Shown in pieces: positions 14,903 to 21,946 of a stretch of DNA of 35,613 bases (its first letter is position 1; the number at the start of each line of letters is the position of its first letter). Source of the stretch: a virus; IMG/VR virus record IMGVR_UViG_3300025910_000024, positions 1 to 35,613 of that record; one strand, given 5' to 3'. Under the pieces are notes generated by a model. It was not told where the DNA came from. It worked only from the letters and a program-made list of their open reading frames with translations, and did no database searches. The translations under genes and the position numbers were made by a program.

Positions 14903-15729
14903 CAGGACACCGCCCCGCCGCTCGTGGCCGTGGAGGGGATGAGCTGGCCCGTCGTCGAAGCATGATGCTTCGCGTCAGCCCCGAGGAGCAGGCTCACGTT
15001 CTCGGCGCGCAGGCGCGTCGTCGCCCCCGTCGTCCCGTCCCAGGACGCGCCCGAGAACCCGACCGTCCCATCGGACAGAACGAGCCCGTTCACGTCGAGG
15101 TCCGTGACCGTGCCGATGTGCCAAATGCCGTACGTGGGGCGCGTGGCCACGGCCGTCGCGGTCGAGATGATGGTCGTGTTCTCGATGCGGATGCGGGCGA
15201 CGCCGCTGGCGATCGAGAGCCCCGGGAGCTGGTCGAGCCCGCTCTGCTCGATGTAGCAACCGCGGATGAGCGTCGAGTTACCCGTCGCGCCGATCGCAAC
15301 CTTGCCGACCCCGCCGCCTGCTCCGCTGTTCGATTGAACGCTCGCGGGGAACTTGATGTTCCGGAGCTGGATGGCCGCAGCGTTGAGAACGAAGACGCTC
15401 TGGTTCGCCGCGTTGATCTTGAACTGCGCCGTTGGCACGCCGCCGCTCGAGCCCTCGCCAACGATGATGAGCGACTTCGTCAGGCTGAGTCCGACCGTGA
15501 ACGTCTCCGTGTGGGACGAAAGCAGGACGACGATGTCGCCGTCGGCCCCGTTCGTCTGCGCCTGCGCCAGCGTGGCGAGCGGCTTCTGCCGGTCCTTGCC
15601 AGCGGGCGAGGCACCGTCGACTCCGATGGTCGAATCGACGAACCAGACATCACCTGACGTGTAGAGCGGCTTGGTCGTCGCGAGCGAGTCGCCCGTGGTG
15701 CCGCCAAGCCCGTTGGCCCAAAGCTTCAT
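14899..15729 (-). CDS. Beta-helix protein, paralogue of the post-capsid solenoid
   Basis: This 276-residue protein begins with a linker (KLWANGLGGTTGDSLATTKPLYTSGDVWFVDS). A parallel beta-helix segment follows with GDIVVLLSSHTETFT, SLIIVGEGSSGG, QFKINAANQSVFVLNAAAI and GCYIEQ. The first of these aligns by eye with GDTVVVLPGHSESVT in the 16790-17746 protein, and the spacing of the following strands is similar, so the two are related. It starts at ATG 15729 overlapping the gp4-like stop (ATGA). It may be a spike adaptor or a second carbohydrate-binding fibre. No active site is visible. Confidence 0.6.
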   Translation of the reverse strand: MKLWANGLGGTTGDSLATTKPLYTSGDVWFVDSTIGVDGASPAGKDRQKPLATLAQAQTNGADGDIVVLLSSHTETFTVGLSLTKSLIIVGEGSSGGVPTAQFKINAANQSVFVLNAAAIQLRNIKFPASVQSNSGAGGGVGKVAIGATGNSTLIRGCYIEQSGLDQLPGLSIASGVARIRIENTTIISTATAVATRPTYGIWHIGTVTDLDVNGLVLSDGTVGFSGASWDGTTGATTRLRAENVSLLLGADAKHHASTTGQLIPSTATSGGAVSW

Positions 15730-16442
15730 CGCCTACCTCCCGAGAAGTGGGCCAGCACGAACTGCTGGGAGCCCCTCTGTTGCGACTGGCCGCGGCAGCG
15801 ATCGAGCAGTTCCCTCTCTTCGTCGCGCAGCATCTTGACGCGCGATAGCGAGAGCGAGTGCGACATGGCGAGCCGCGACGCCAGCGCCGTCACGAAGTAC
15901 TCCTGCCAGTACGGCTCGAAGTCGGCCGTGGCGTTGCCGTCGCGCATGTTGGCGCGGAGGCGATGCGTCTGGAGCCGGATGGTCCCGAGATTCGTCGCGT
16001 CGGGGGTCGGCCAGACGTAGAGCGTGATGGCGCTCGAGGTGCGGTCGGTGAAGTACTCGACCGGGCGGCCCGTCGCGCCGTGGCTCGAGAGCCCCTGCCA
16101 CTTCTCGCGCGAGATGGGCTTGACGGGCGTCTCCCCATTCGCGGCCGTGAGCGTCTGGGTCGAGTCGATGAAGGCCCCGTCCCCGTCCACGTCGAGCACG
16201 TCGGTCGGCAGCGTGTAGCTCCGCTGGCCGGCGACCATGGTCACGTGCTCGAGCCGCATCACCTTGGCAAAGAGGCCCATGGTGTGGGTCGAGCGGACGA
16301 GCAGGTCGAGCTCGTCGAAGGCGTAGCGCGCCTGCTGGTCGGTGAGCGACTGGTAGATCGAGACGATGCCCGCTTTGCGGTAGGCGAGGAGCGCCAGCGC
16401 AGACAGGTCGAACTCGAACGTGCTGGTCGTCGAGACGGTCAT
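15726..16442 (-). CDS. gp4-like head-to-tail adaptor protein
   Basis: A 238-residue protein. The N-terminal half is helical (FDLSALALLAYRKAGIVSIY, then the DELDLLVRSTH helix); the middle has the adaptor-family signature YTLPTDVLDVDGDGAFID...PVKPISREKWQGLS. The C-terminal part contains GRPVEYFTDRTSSAITLYVWPTP and a helical end. Proteins with this layout attach below the portal and receive the tail hub in podoviruses (P22 gp4 by position; P22 gp4 is 166 residues, so this one is longer and resembles the more general TTP-A/gp11 type). It starts at ATG 16442 with a TGATG overlap. Confidence 0.7.
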   Translation of the reverse strand: MTVSTTSTFEFDLSALALLAYRKAGIVSIYQSLTDQQARYAFDELDLLVRSTHTMGLFAKVMRLEHVTMVAGQRSYTLPTDVLDVDGDGAFIDSTQTLTAANGETPVKPISREKWQGLSSHGATGRPVEYFTDRTSSAITLYVWPTPDATNLGTIRLQTHRLRANMRDGNATADFEPYWQEYFVTALASRLAMSHSLSLSRVKMLRDEERELLDRCRGQSQQRGSQQFVLAHFSGGRR

Positions 16443-16756
16443 CAGTGCCCGCTCCCGTTCCCGAAGGTCACGCCCTCGATGACGGTCGCCACGTCCACCA
16501 CAGTCGACGCGTCCACGTCCGATCGCAGGTTGCCGCCCGACTCGCGCGGCGCGCTCATGGTGATGGCGGCGGCAGCGGCGGCGTTGCCCTCGTTCAGGGT
16601 GACGATGTCGCGCCCGAGCGCGTCATCCGGGCAGTAGAGAAACCCGTCCGCCTTGCGCACGAGCTGCGAGCGTCGCCACACGACGCCGCAGATGTCGCAC
16701 TCGGCCGAGAAGTCTCCCCTCGGCGCTCGGCGTGGCCACTGTCGTCCAACGGGCAT
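16442..16756 (-). CDS. Zn-ribbon phage protein
   Basis: A 104-residue protein (starting at ATG 16756) with a Cys motif CDICGVVWRRSQL...FLYCPDD, that is C-x2-C and a later Cys-Pro. The last ligand is not obvious. The rest is Ala/Val-rich and probably extended. Similar short Zn-ribbon proteins occur between head and neck genes of some phages, but their job is unknown. A TTG at 16777 opens the frame further, but it would lie inside a hairpin and has no ribosome site. ATG 16756 has AAAGG about five bases upstream, within the 3' arm of that hairpin. Confidence 0.55.
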   Translation of the reverse strand: MPVGRQWPRRAPRGDFSAECDICGVVWRRSQLVRKADGFLYCPDDALGRDIVTLNEGNAAAAAAITMSAPRESGGNLRSDVDASTVVDVATVIEGVTFGNGSGH

Positions 16757-16757
16757 G

Positions 16758-16783
16758 GGGCCTTTCTGGGCCGCCAAAGGCCC
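16758..16783 (-). promoter_or_regulatory. Stem-loop between capsid-side and neck genes
   Basis: A perfect 8-base inverted repeat, GGGCCTTT and AAAGGCCC, separated by ten bases, lies just after the stop of the 16790-17746 gene. Its 3' arm on the transcript contains the ribosome-site-like AAAGG of the next gene. No T-run follows, so it is not a classical terminator. It could reduce read-through or translation between the abundant head proteins and the neck genes, or protect the upstream mRNA end. Confidence 0.55.
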
Positions 16784-16789
16784 GATGGG

Positions 16790-17746
16790 TCAGGTAGCGA
16801 CCGCCGTCGGCGCGAGGGTGCCCGACTTGCGAGGCTCGTCCGAGCTGAAGTTCTGGAAGGTGCGGATGGTCGCGGTGCCGGCGAACACGACACCTTGCGC
16901 GGCGGCGACGCCGTCGTTGACCGTCGAGAAGTAGTTGTCGTAGATCATGCCGGTCGCCGCGACGTTGTCGACCGCGACGCACGCCGTCGAAGCGGTGTGG
17001 TCGTTCTGCATGACGTTCGCGCCGATCACGAGCTTCGTTGCCGCTGCCGTGACGTGCACGTTGCCGTTGCCGGCCGTGGCCGAGAAGTCCATGATGTTGC
17101 CAACGATGCGCACGCGATCGATGGCAGTCCCCACGACCTTGATGCCGTCGGTGACGTTGTGCGTCGCCGTGCCGTACCACCAGTTGGAGGCGATGAAGGC
17201 GCCGTCCGCGCCCGTGCCGAGCTCCATGGCGATCGTGGCCTTGTTCGAAGCGCCCGACGCCACCTGGATCTCGTTGTCGAAGAAGGTGGTGTTGGCCGCC
17301 GTGGTCACGATGGCCTTGACGACGCCGTTCGCACCCTCGAGCCGAAGCTTGAGGCCGCAGAAGAGCACGTCAGCGACCGCGATCGCCCACTGCGAGGCAG
17401 TGGCCGTCCAGCGAAACGTCGGCTTGGCCGACCCGTTGCCGATGCCGATGACGCGCGTGCCGGCGACCATCGAGTTCAACATCGTGGCGTCGGTGACGCT
17501 CTCCGAGTGGCCGGGGAGCACGACGACCGTGTCGCCGAGACCCGAGCGGCAGCGCGCGAGGCCCGCCGCGAGCGTGAGCACGAGCTTGTCGACGATGGCC
17601 GCGTCGTCACCCTCCTGAAGGCCTGTCGAGCGGACGTAAGCGGCGACCTTGCCGCCAGGCGGCAGCATGATTCCGAACTGCGTCCGGATGCCGTAGCCCG
17701 CCCCCATGAGGGGGATGTTGCCGAAACTGAACTGTTCGTTTGCCAC
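16790..17746 (-). CDS. Beta-solenoid structural protein downstream of the major capsid protein
   Basis: This protein of 318 residues starts at GTG 17746 with the strongest ribosome site in the window (TAGGAGGCTGCC). It has a short N-terminal arm (MANEQFSFGNIPLMGAGYGIR), then GDTVVVLPGHSESVT, GTRVIGIGNGSAKPTF and a run of beta-strand turns with N/D/G corners (FFDNEIQV, RIVGNIMDF, VIGANVMQND, MIYDNYFST), which is a right-handed beta-helix. High expression and position immediately after the major capsid protein suggest a capsid decoration or abundant virion protein, not a tailspike. It is related to the 14899-15729 product. Confidence 0.6.
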   Translation of the reverse strand: MANEQFSFGNIPLMGAGYGIRTQFGIMLPPGGKVAAYVRSTGLQEGDDAAIVDKLVLTLAAGLARCRSGLGDTVVVLPGHSESVTDATMLNSMVAGTRVIGIGNGSAKPTFRWTATASQWAIAVADVLFCGLKLRLEGANGVVKAIVTTAANTTFFDNEIQVASGASNKATIAMELGTGADGAFIASNWWYGTATHNVTDGIKVVGTAIDRVRIVGNIMDFSATAGNGNVHVTAAATKLVIGANVMQNDHTASTACVAVDNVAATGMIYDNYFSTVNDGVAAAQGVVFAGTATIRTFQNFSSDEPRKSGTLAPTAVAT

Positions 17747-17755
17747 GGCAGCCTC

Positions 17756-18664
17756 CTACGCGTTCACGCCCAAAATGCATCGCGGGTCTGACCAACCGCG
17801 CGCCCATCGGGCGGAGATCGAGTACTTCTTGACCTCGTGATCGTTGTCGACCCAGGCGCGCCCCTTGGGCTTGCGCCGCCAGAGCCACTTCAGGCCGTTG
17901 TCGACGTTGGTCTTGAGGAACCAGTTGGTCGTCGAATTGGTCCACTGCTTCATCGGGTACGCGTCGAGCTCGAGCGTGGAGTTCACTACGTTGACGGCGT
18001 TGAACTCGCCCGCCTCGGGCTTGTGCGTCGAGTGCAGGATGACGTCCCAGGCCGCCCACTGGTCCACCGGGCACCCGATGCATTCGGGCTCGTAGCCCTC
18101 GATGATGCCGTCGTGGCCGGGGTACTTGCGGATCTGGGTCGTCGCGACGATGACGGCCGCGACGCTCGGCGACTGCGGCGTCGCCATGATGTTCGAGAAC
18201 GTGCCGCCGTTCGGCAGCGTGTGGCTCGAGCTGCCGAGGGAGACCGAGTCGCCGCCGACGTACGCCGAGTTGAACATGCGGACGAAGACGTTCGTGGCGT
18301 CGATCTCGACCGTCTTGTTCATGGCGCGCTTGAGCCGCTTGGCCGCCATGATGACCTTGTCGTACTTCGCGTCTTCTAGCGCCTCGTCGGAGATGATGAG
18401 CTTGAGAGCGAAGGTCCGCGCCATGTAGCGCGTCAGGTACCCTTCCTTGATGCTCCCAGCCTGAACCTCCGAGGCTTCCGGCTTCTCGGACGCGAGGCCC
18501 GGGCCGCCGTACTCCAGGTCGTCGACGAAGTTGTCGTCCATCGACCCTTCCTCGAAGATCTTGAAGACCGTCATGTCGGAGACGGAGCCCTCGGACTCGT
18601 CGGTGACGACCTCCTCGAGCGTCTCCTTGAGTGAGCCTGCCTCTGTCGCGGTGGTAACGATCAT
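17756..18664 (-). CDS. Major capsid protein (HK97-like fold)
   Basis: A 302-residue protein with an acidic N-terminal arm (about 1-35), an extended EYGGPGLASEKPEAS loop, and a spine-helix region at about 78-130 (LTRYMARTFALKLIISDEAL, DKVIMAAKRLKRAMNKTVE). The later part has the GHDGIIEGYEPECIG and NSTTNWFLKTNVDNGLKWL motifs and a C-terminal WRRKPKGRAWVDNDHEVKKY beta part. This fits an HK97-fold capsid subunit of the short Mu gpT-like type. P22 gp5 is 430 residues with an inserted domain that is absent here. ATG 18664 has GGAGAGG upstream, and position after scaffold and before the neck genes supports the call. Confidence 0.8.
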   Translation of the reverse strand: MIVTTATEAGSLKETLEEVVTDESEGSVSDMTVFKIFEEGSMDDNFVDDLEYGGPGLASEKPEASEVQAGSIKEGYLTRYMARTFALKLIISDEALEDAKYDKVIMAAKRLKRAMNKTVEIDATNVFVRMFNSAYVGGDSVSLGSSSHTLPNGGTFSNIMATPQSPSVAAVIVATTQIRKYPGHDGIIEGYEPECIGCPVDQWAAWDVILHSTHKPEAGEFNAVNVVNSTLELDAYPMKQWTNSTTNWFLKTNVDNGLKWLWRRKPKGRAWVDNDHEVKKYSISARWARGWSDPRCILGVNA

Positions 18665-18674
18665 GGTCCTCTCC

Positions 18675-19295
18675 TCACACGCCCGTCGTCTGGTCCGGCG
18701 CTTCCTGCACCACGTTGCCGGTGACGAGCAGCGGAACGTTCGCCCCCGAGAAATCGATGTTCGGCGTCTTCGAGAGGCCGACGATTCGCCACACGAGCGT
18801 GTTGGTCGTGTTGTGCAGCGAGATGTCGAGCTTCGGCGTCGCGAGCGTGGAGCCCGATACCTGGTTGATCGATACGTCGGTGTTCTCTCCGATGAAGGCC
18901 GTGTACCCGGCCTGCGTCGTAGCCGTCACCGCGTCGTCGCAGACGACCTCGAAGATGTTGCCCACGCAGAGGATGATCCCCACGAACGACTGGCGCTCGA
19001 GGTTCGAGCCGTACGTCGTCCCGCCCGGGAGCGACTTGCCTCGGACCATCGCCGTGCCGTTGAAGTAGGGCGCGATCGTCGCCACAATGCCAAAGGTCGC
19101 GTCGCCAGCGGCCACGCCCGCCACCGTGCCGTCGTTCACCTTCTTGACTGGATCGCCGACGTTGAGGTCGACGCTCACGCCGCCCGGCGCCCACTGGTAG
19201 GCGCTCGCGACGGGGTAGTATTCGATGTTGGGAAGGCCGCTACCAAAGCGCGACTGCTTCCAACGGAAACCGTACAGGGCCGGATTGTCTGCCAT
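18675..19295 (-). CDS. Head-associated structural protein
   Basis: This 206-residue beta-rich protein begins MADNPALYGFRWKQSRFGSG and has a GVSVDLNVGDPVKKV strand, a Gly-rich middle and a C-terminal beta part. Its place between a scaffold-side gene and the capsid gene, with its own strong ribosome site (AGGATAGGACC), indicates an abundant head protein, such as a decoration or cement protein. No family is certain. There is no protease motif. Confidence 0.5.
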   Translation of the reverse strand: MADNPALYGFRWKQSRFGSGLPNIEYYPVASAYQWAPGGVSVDLNVGDPVKKVNDGTVAGVAAGDATFGIVATIAPYFNGTAMVRGKSLPGGTTYGSNLERQSFVGIILCVGNIFEVVCDDAVTATTQAGYTAFIGENTDVSINQVSGSTLATPKLDISLHNTTNTLVWRIVGLSKTPNIDFSGANVPLLVTGNVVQEAPDQTTGV

Positions 19296-19299
19296 GGTC

Positions 19300-19863
19300 C
19301 TATCCTCTTTGCCTTCGTTCGATGATCTCCGTGGCGCCGTGCTCTTCGTCGGCCGTCACGCGAAACATTCCGGGGGAGCCGACGCCGCGCATGTGGTCCT
19401 GGAGACCGCGGCGCGTGATCATGAGCTTCTCGACTCGGTCGGCCTCTTCCTGCCCGCCCTGGCCGTTGTGCCCAATCGAGTCGACGAGCCGCTTGAACTC
19501 CAAGGGGCAGCTCACGAGCACGTTGCCGTAGACGTTGGCGATCGGCTCGCCTTCGACTTGCGAGAGCGCGCCAGGCGCTCTTACGCCTCCGCGCTCGACG
19601 CGCTCGACGACGTAGCCGTCTGCCTCCTCGAGCCCCATCGCAGGGGCGAGGTTCAGGTAGTACGCAACGTCTCCGCCCGTGTTGCTGGCGACGGGGCGCT
19701 CATTGGCCCACACGTACCAGCGGTCGGGGTTCTTGCCGGATACCCGAACGGCGTTGTCCACTCCGTCGAGGGACTTGATCTTCGGGTCGACGCGCTCGCG
19801 CATCGACTTCTTCGGCTCGTTCGGCTTCGGCGGTGTTCGGACCGGGGTTTCAGCAGCGCCCAT
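19300..19863 (-). CDS. Hypothetical head-module protein
   Basis: A protein of 187 residues, hydrophilic, with an N-terminal Pro/Lys-rich stretch, a middle RWYVWANERPVASNTGGDVAYYLNL and a helical C-terminus (LEFKRLVDSIGHNG, DRVEKLMITRRGLQDHM). A related architecture appears next to scaffold/capsid genes in several phages, without assigned function. It is followed after four bases by the next head gene and preceded by a 180-base gap, the largest inside the late unit. ATG 19863 has GGAGAG at a good distance. Confidence 0.55.
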   Translation of the reverse strand: MGAAETPVRTPPKPNEPKKSMRERVDPKIKSLDGVDNAVRVSGKNPDRWYVWANERPVASNTGGDVAYYLNLAPAMGLEEADGYVVERVERGGVRAPGALSQVEGEPIANVYGNVLVSCPLEFKRLVDSIGHNGQGGQEEADRVEKLMITRRGLQDHMRGVGSPGMFRVTADEEHGATEIIERRQRG

Positions 19864-20043
19864 CGAGAGTCTCTCCGCGGCCCTTGTGCAAGCGGACCGG
19901 AACTCTCCCCGGGACTACTGACGATGAGGTGGGGACCCCTTCTCGCCGTTACCAACGCTCGGGCTCGGCAGCCCTTACGCCGATGGTTTCTTGATGACCT
20001 GGAACTTTGAGGTAGTCAAGTAATTTCTGCGACCCACAGCGGC
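19864..20043 (-). other. 180-base gap inside the late unit
   Basis: No gene is visible here. Going with the minus strand, TTGACT lies near the upstream end, but 17 bases later there is only CATCAA as a -10 candidate, so a promoter is not well supported. A small stem-loop (GGGCT, CGGC, AGCCC; 19961-19974) is present without a T-run. An internal promoter or processing site for the strongly translated head genes would fit, but is unproven. Confidence 0.35.
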
Positions 20044-21048
20044 CTACCCGCCTGCGCGCCGCTGCTCGACGATGCGCTTGCCCACCCGCTGGGCCCATTT
20101 GGCGTGCGCCTCTTCGGGCTTCAGCTTGCGCATTTTGCCGCTCTTCGGGTCGCGCTCCTGTCGGTACATCGCCTCGGCCATCTTCATCTCCGCCGAGGTC
20201 ATGCGGATCTCACGCGACGGGCTCGTGGCCCCGGTTGCCCCGCCGAGCCCCCTGCCTGAGAACTTCTCGCGCGTGCTCTCGCTCGGCGCCGGGCCAGTCG
20301 CGCCGGGCATGCGAAGGTCGCGGCGCGTCTGCTGGAGCGCTTCCTCGTAGTCCTTGATGGTCGGCGCGGACCGGCCTTCGCGGGCGAGCCGCTGCCGCAG
20401 GACGCCGTCGGCGTAGACGAGCGCGCGCGCGTTGCGCGGCGTGCCGTCCGGGTTCATCGCGGCGATGTCGGGGAAGTGCGCCGAGATGTGCGCCTTGATG
20501 GCTTCTTCCTGGTGGTTCACGCGCTGACCAGGGACGACGCCTGCTTCGGCCATGAGCTTGCGCGTCACGAGCGTCTGCTGGCGCTCCTGGAGCGCGAGGT
20601 GGTCCCGCTTCCATTGCGACTGCTGGTCGGCCGTCGAGCCCTTGGCGAGCGTGTCCGCCAGGGCGAGGTGCTTCATCCAGTCGTCCTCGAGCTTCTTCTT
20701 CTCGTCCTCGAACGGATCCGCCTGCCGCTCGCGCGGCTGGACCATCTGCTGCGCCTGGAGCGCGGCCGCAAGCTGCTCGGCGCGGCGCGCGCGCTCCTCG
20801 GCCTCGGCCGCTCGGGTCTGGATCTCGTCGTAGCGAGCTCGCCGGCGCTGCTGCCGCGGCGTCGGGGCGCGGTCGTCGTCATCGTCCTCTTCGGGCGGGT
20901 CGACCGAGAGGATCTTCTCCTTCGGCGACTCGTCGTCCCTGGTCTCGACGCGCTCGATCGCCTCTTCCCTCGTCGGGGTCGGCTTCGGCTTCTCGTCGTC
21001 GTGGTCGGTGAGGGGGTTGTCCGTGCGGGTGTTCTTCGGGATGGGCAT
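20044..21048 (-). CDS. Scaffolding protein (inferred)
   Basis: A 334-residue, highly charged, mainly helical protein. It begins with a low-complexity acidic/basic part (PKPTPTREEAIERVETRDDE, then PPEEDDDDDR), followed by a long coiled-coil (about 68-170). Its Lys/Arg-rich C-terminal segment KLKPEEAHAKWAQRVGKRI is of the kind that binds the capsid inner face. P22 gp8 is 303 residues with similar character. It lies upstream of the capsid gene and downstream of the portal, where scaffold genes normally sit. Sequence identity to known scaffolds cannot be assessed by eye. Confidence 0.65.
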   Translation of the reverse strand: MPIPKNTRTDNPLTDHDDEKPKPTPTREEAIERVETRDDESPKEKILSVDPPEEDDDDDRAPTPRQQRRRARYDEIQTRAAEAEERARRAEQLAAALQAQQMVQPRERQADPFEDEKKKLEDDWMKHLALADTLAKGSTADQQSQWKRDHLALQERQQTLVTRKLMAEAGVVPGQRVNHQEEAIKAHISAHFPDIAAMNPDGTPRNARALVYADGVLRQRLAREGRSAPTIKDYEEALQQTRRDLRMPGATGPAPSESTREKFSGRGLGGATGATSPSREIRMTSAEMKMAEAMYRQERDPKSGKMRKLKPEEAHAKWAQRVGKRIVEQRRAGG

Positions 21049-21056
21049 CGCTTACC

Positions 21057-21734
21057 TCAAATCGTTTCGTGGGGATCCCAAGGCATCGTTGGATCCCAGG
21101 TGTTCCCCTCCTGGTCGACGTACGTGTGATGCCCTTTCTCGTCTCGCTGGATCTTCATCGCGCCGCTCTTCAGCACGTCGGCAAGGTCCTCGGAGCCGGT
21201 CAGGTTGCCGGCGGTCATGACCTGCATCTCGTACTCTTGCCCGTCGGCGTAATCGATGATGAGCCGCCACGGGTTCACGTGCGTGTGGCGAATGATGTGG
21301 CCAAGGTCCATGCCGTTCGAGCGGATCGCGTCGAGCGCGAGCAGGCCGGCGGCGACGAGAATGCCGCGCGGGTTCGAGCGCAGCTCGCCCTTTTTCTTCG
21401 TCTCGGGGATGTGGATCAGGCCCTTCTTGCCGCGGATGTACGTTGGGATCTGGTACACGTAGACGCGGTCATAGAGCGGCGCGAGCCGGAAGGCGCCGTC
21501 GGGGATGTGCCACTCGAGTCGCCGCGCCTCGAGCAGGGGAGGCAGGCCGAGCGCGCCCGGCGGGCTCATGAGCGACTTGATTCGCTCGTCGCTCCGCTGG
21601 ATCTGCTGAAGCTCGCGGTCCCATTGCAGCTGGGCCTCTGGCGGCAGCTCGCCGCGCGCGGCGCCGAAGATGCCCTCCAAAAACTTCTCGTCCGCGATCG
21701 TGGGCGGCGCCAGCGTTCCGTTCGGTTCACCCAT
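21057..21734 (-). CDS. Unknown protein, weakly GroES-like
   Basis: A 225-residue protein whose central part reads DRVYVYQIPTYIRGKKGLIH, then IPETKKKGELRSNPRGILVAAG, then DAIRSNGMDLGHIIR. The order of a beta barrel start, GLI-x-IPET, RGIL-x-AAG and a later G-x-x-LGH is reminiscent of phage co-chaperonin (Cpn10, gp31-like) proteins that serve capsid folding, but the similarity is weak and could be misleading. The N-terminal 70 residues and the C-terminal HHTYVDQEGNTWDPTMPWDP have no match in my memory. ATG 21734 is chosen (AAGGGAG upstream); it overlaps the upstream stop by eight bases. Confidence 0.5.
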   Translation of the reverse strand: MGEPNGTLAPPTIADEKFLEGIFGAARGELPPEAQLQWDRELQQIQRSDERIKSLMSPPGALGLPPLLEARRLEWHIPDGAFRLAPLYDRVYVYQIPTYIRGKKGLIHIPETKKKGELRSNPRGILVAAGLLALDAIRSNGMDLGHIIRHTHVNPWRLIIDYADGQEYEMQVMTAGNLTGSEDLADVLKSGAMKIQRDEKGHHTYVDQEGNTWDPTMPWDPHETI

Positions 21735-21945
21735 CTCGATATTCTCCCTTTGCAAATAGCTCTTTCATGAACTGGGTTCCCTCGTAGCGAATGAACGCCG
21801 CAATCACCGCCGGGTCTTGGCTCTTGCGGCACGCGCCGAGCAAGTCTTTCAGGCGGTTCGATTCGATGGCCTTTAGTTTCTCGAGCATCCGCTGCGTGAA
21901 CGGCTCGCCAAGCCAAAGCTCCTTCGATGCTTCCTGATCGCTCAT
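21727..21945 (-). CDS. Small helical protein after the portal
   Basis: This protein has 72 residues, with an acidic start (MSDQEASKELWLGEPFTQRM) and a helical middle (LEKLKAIESNRLKDLLGACR). No domain is recognised. It begins two bases past the portal stop without a clear ribosome site, so translation may depend on reinitiation. Its end overlaps the start of the next gene. A small head-assembly accessory is a reasonable guess only. Confidence 0.5.
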   Translation of the reverse strand: MSDQEASKELWLGEPFTQRMLEKLKAIESNRLKDLLGACRKSQDPAVIAAFIRYEGTQFMKELFAKGEYRDG

Positions 21946-21946
21946 G

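Noticed and set aside
13196-14965. Long plus-strand open frame of 589 codons opposite the gp10-like and tailspike genes
   Set aside because: Arg/Val/Asp-rich composition typical of antisense frames in GC-rich DNA; the minus-strand genes have coherent domains and start overlaps.
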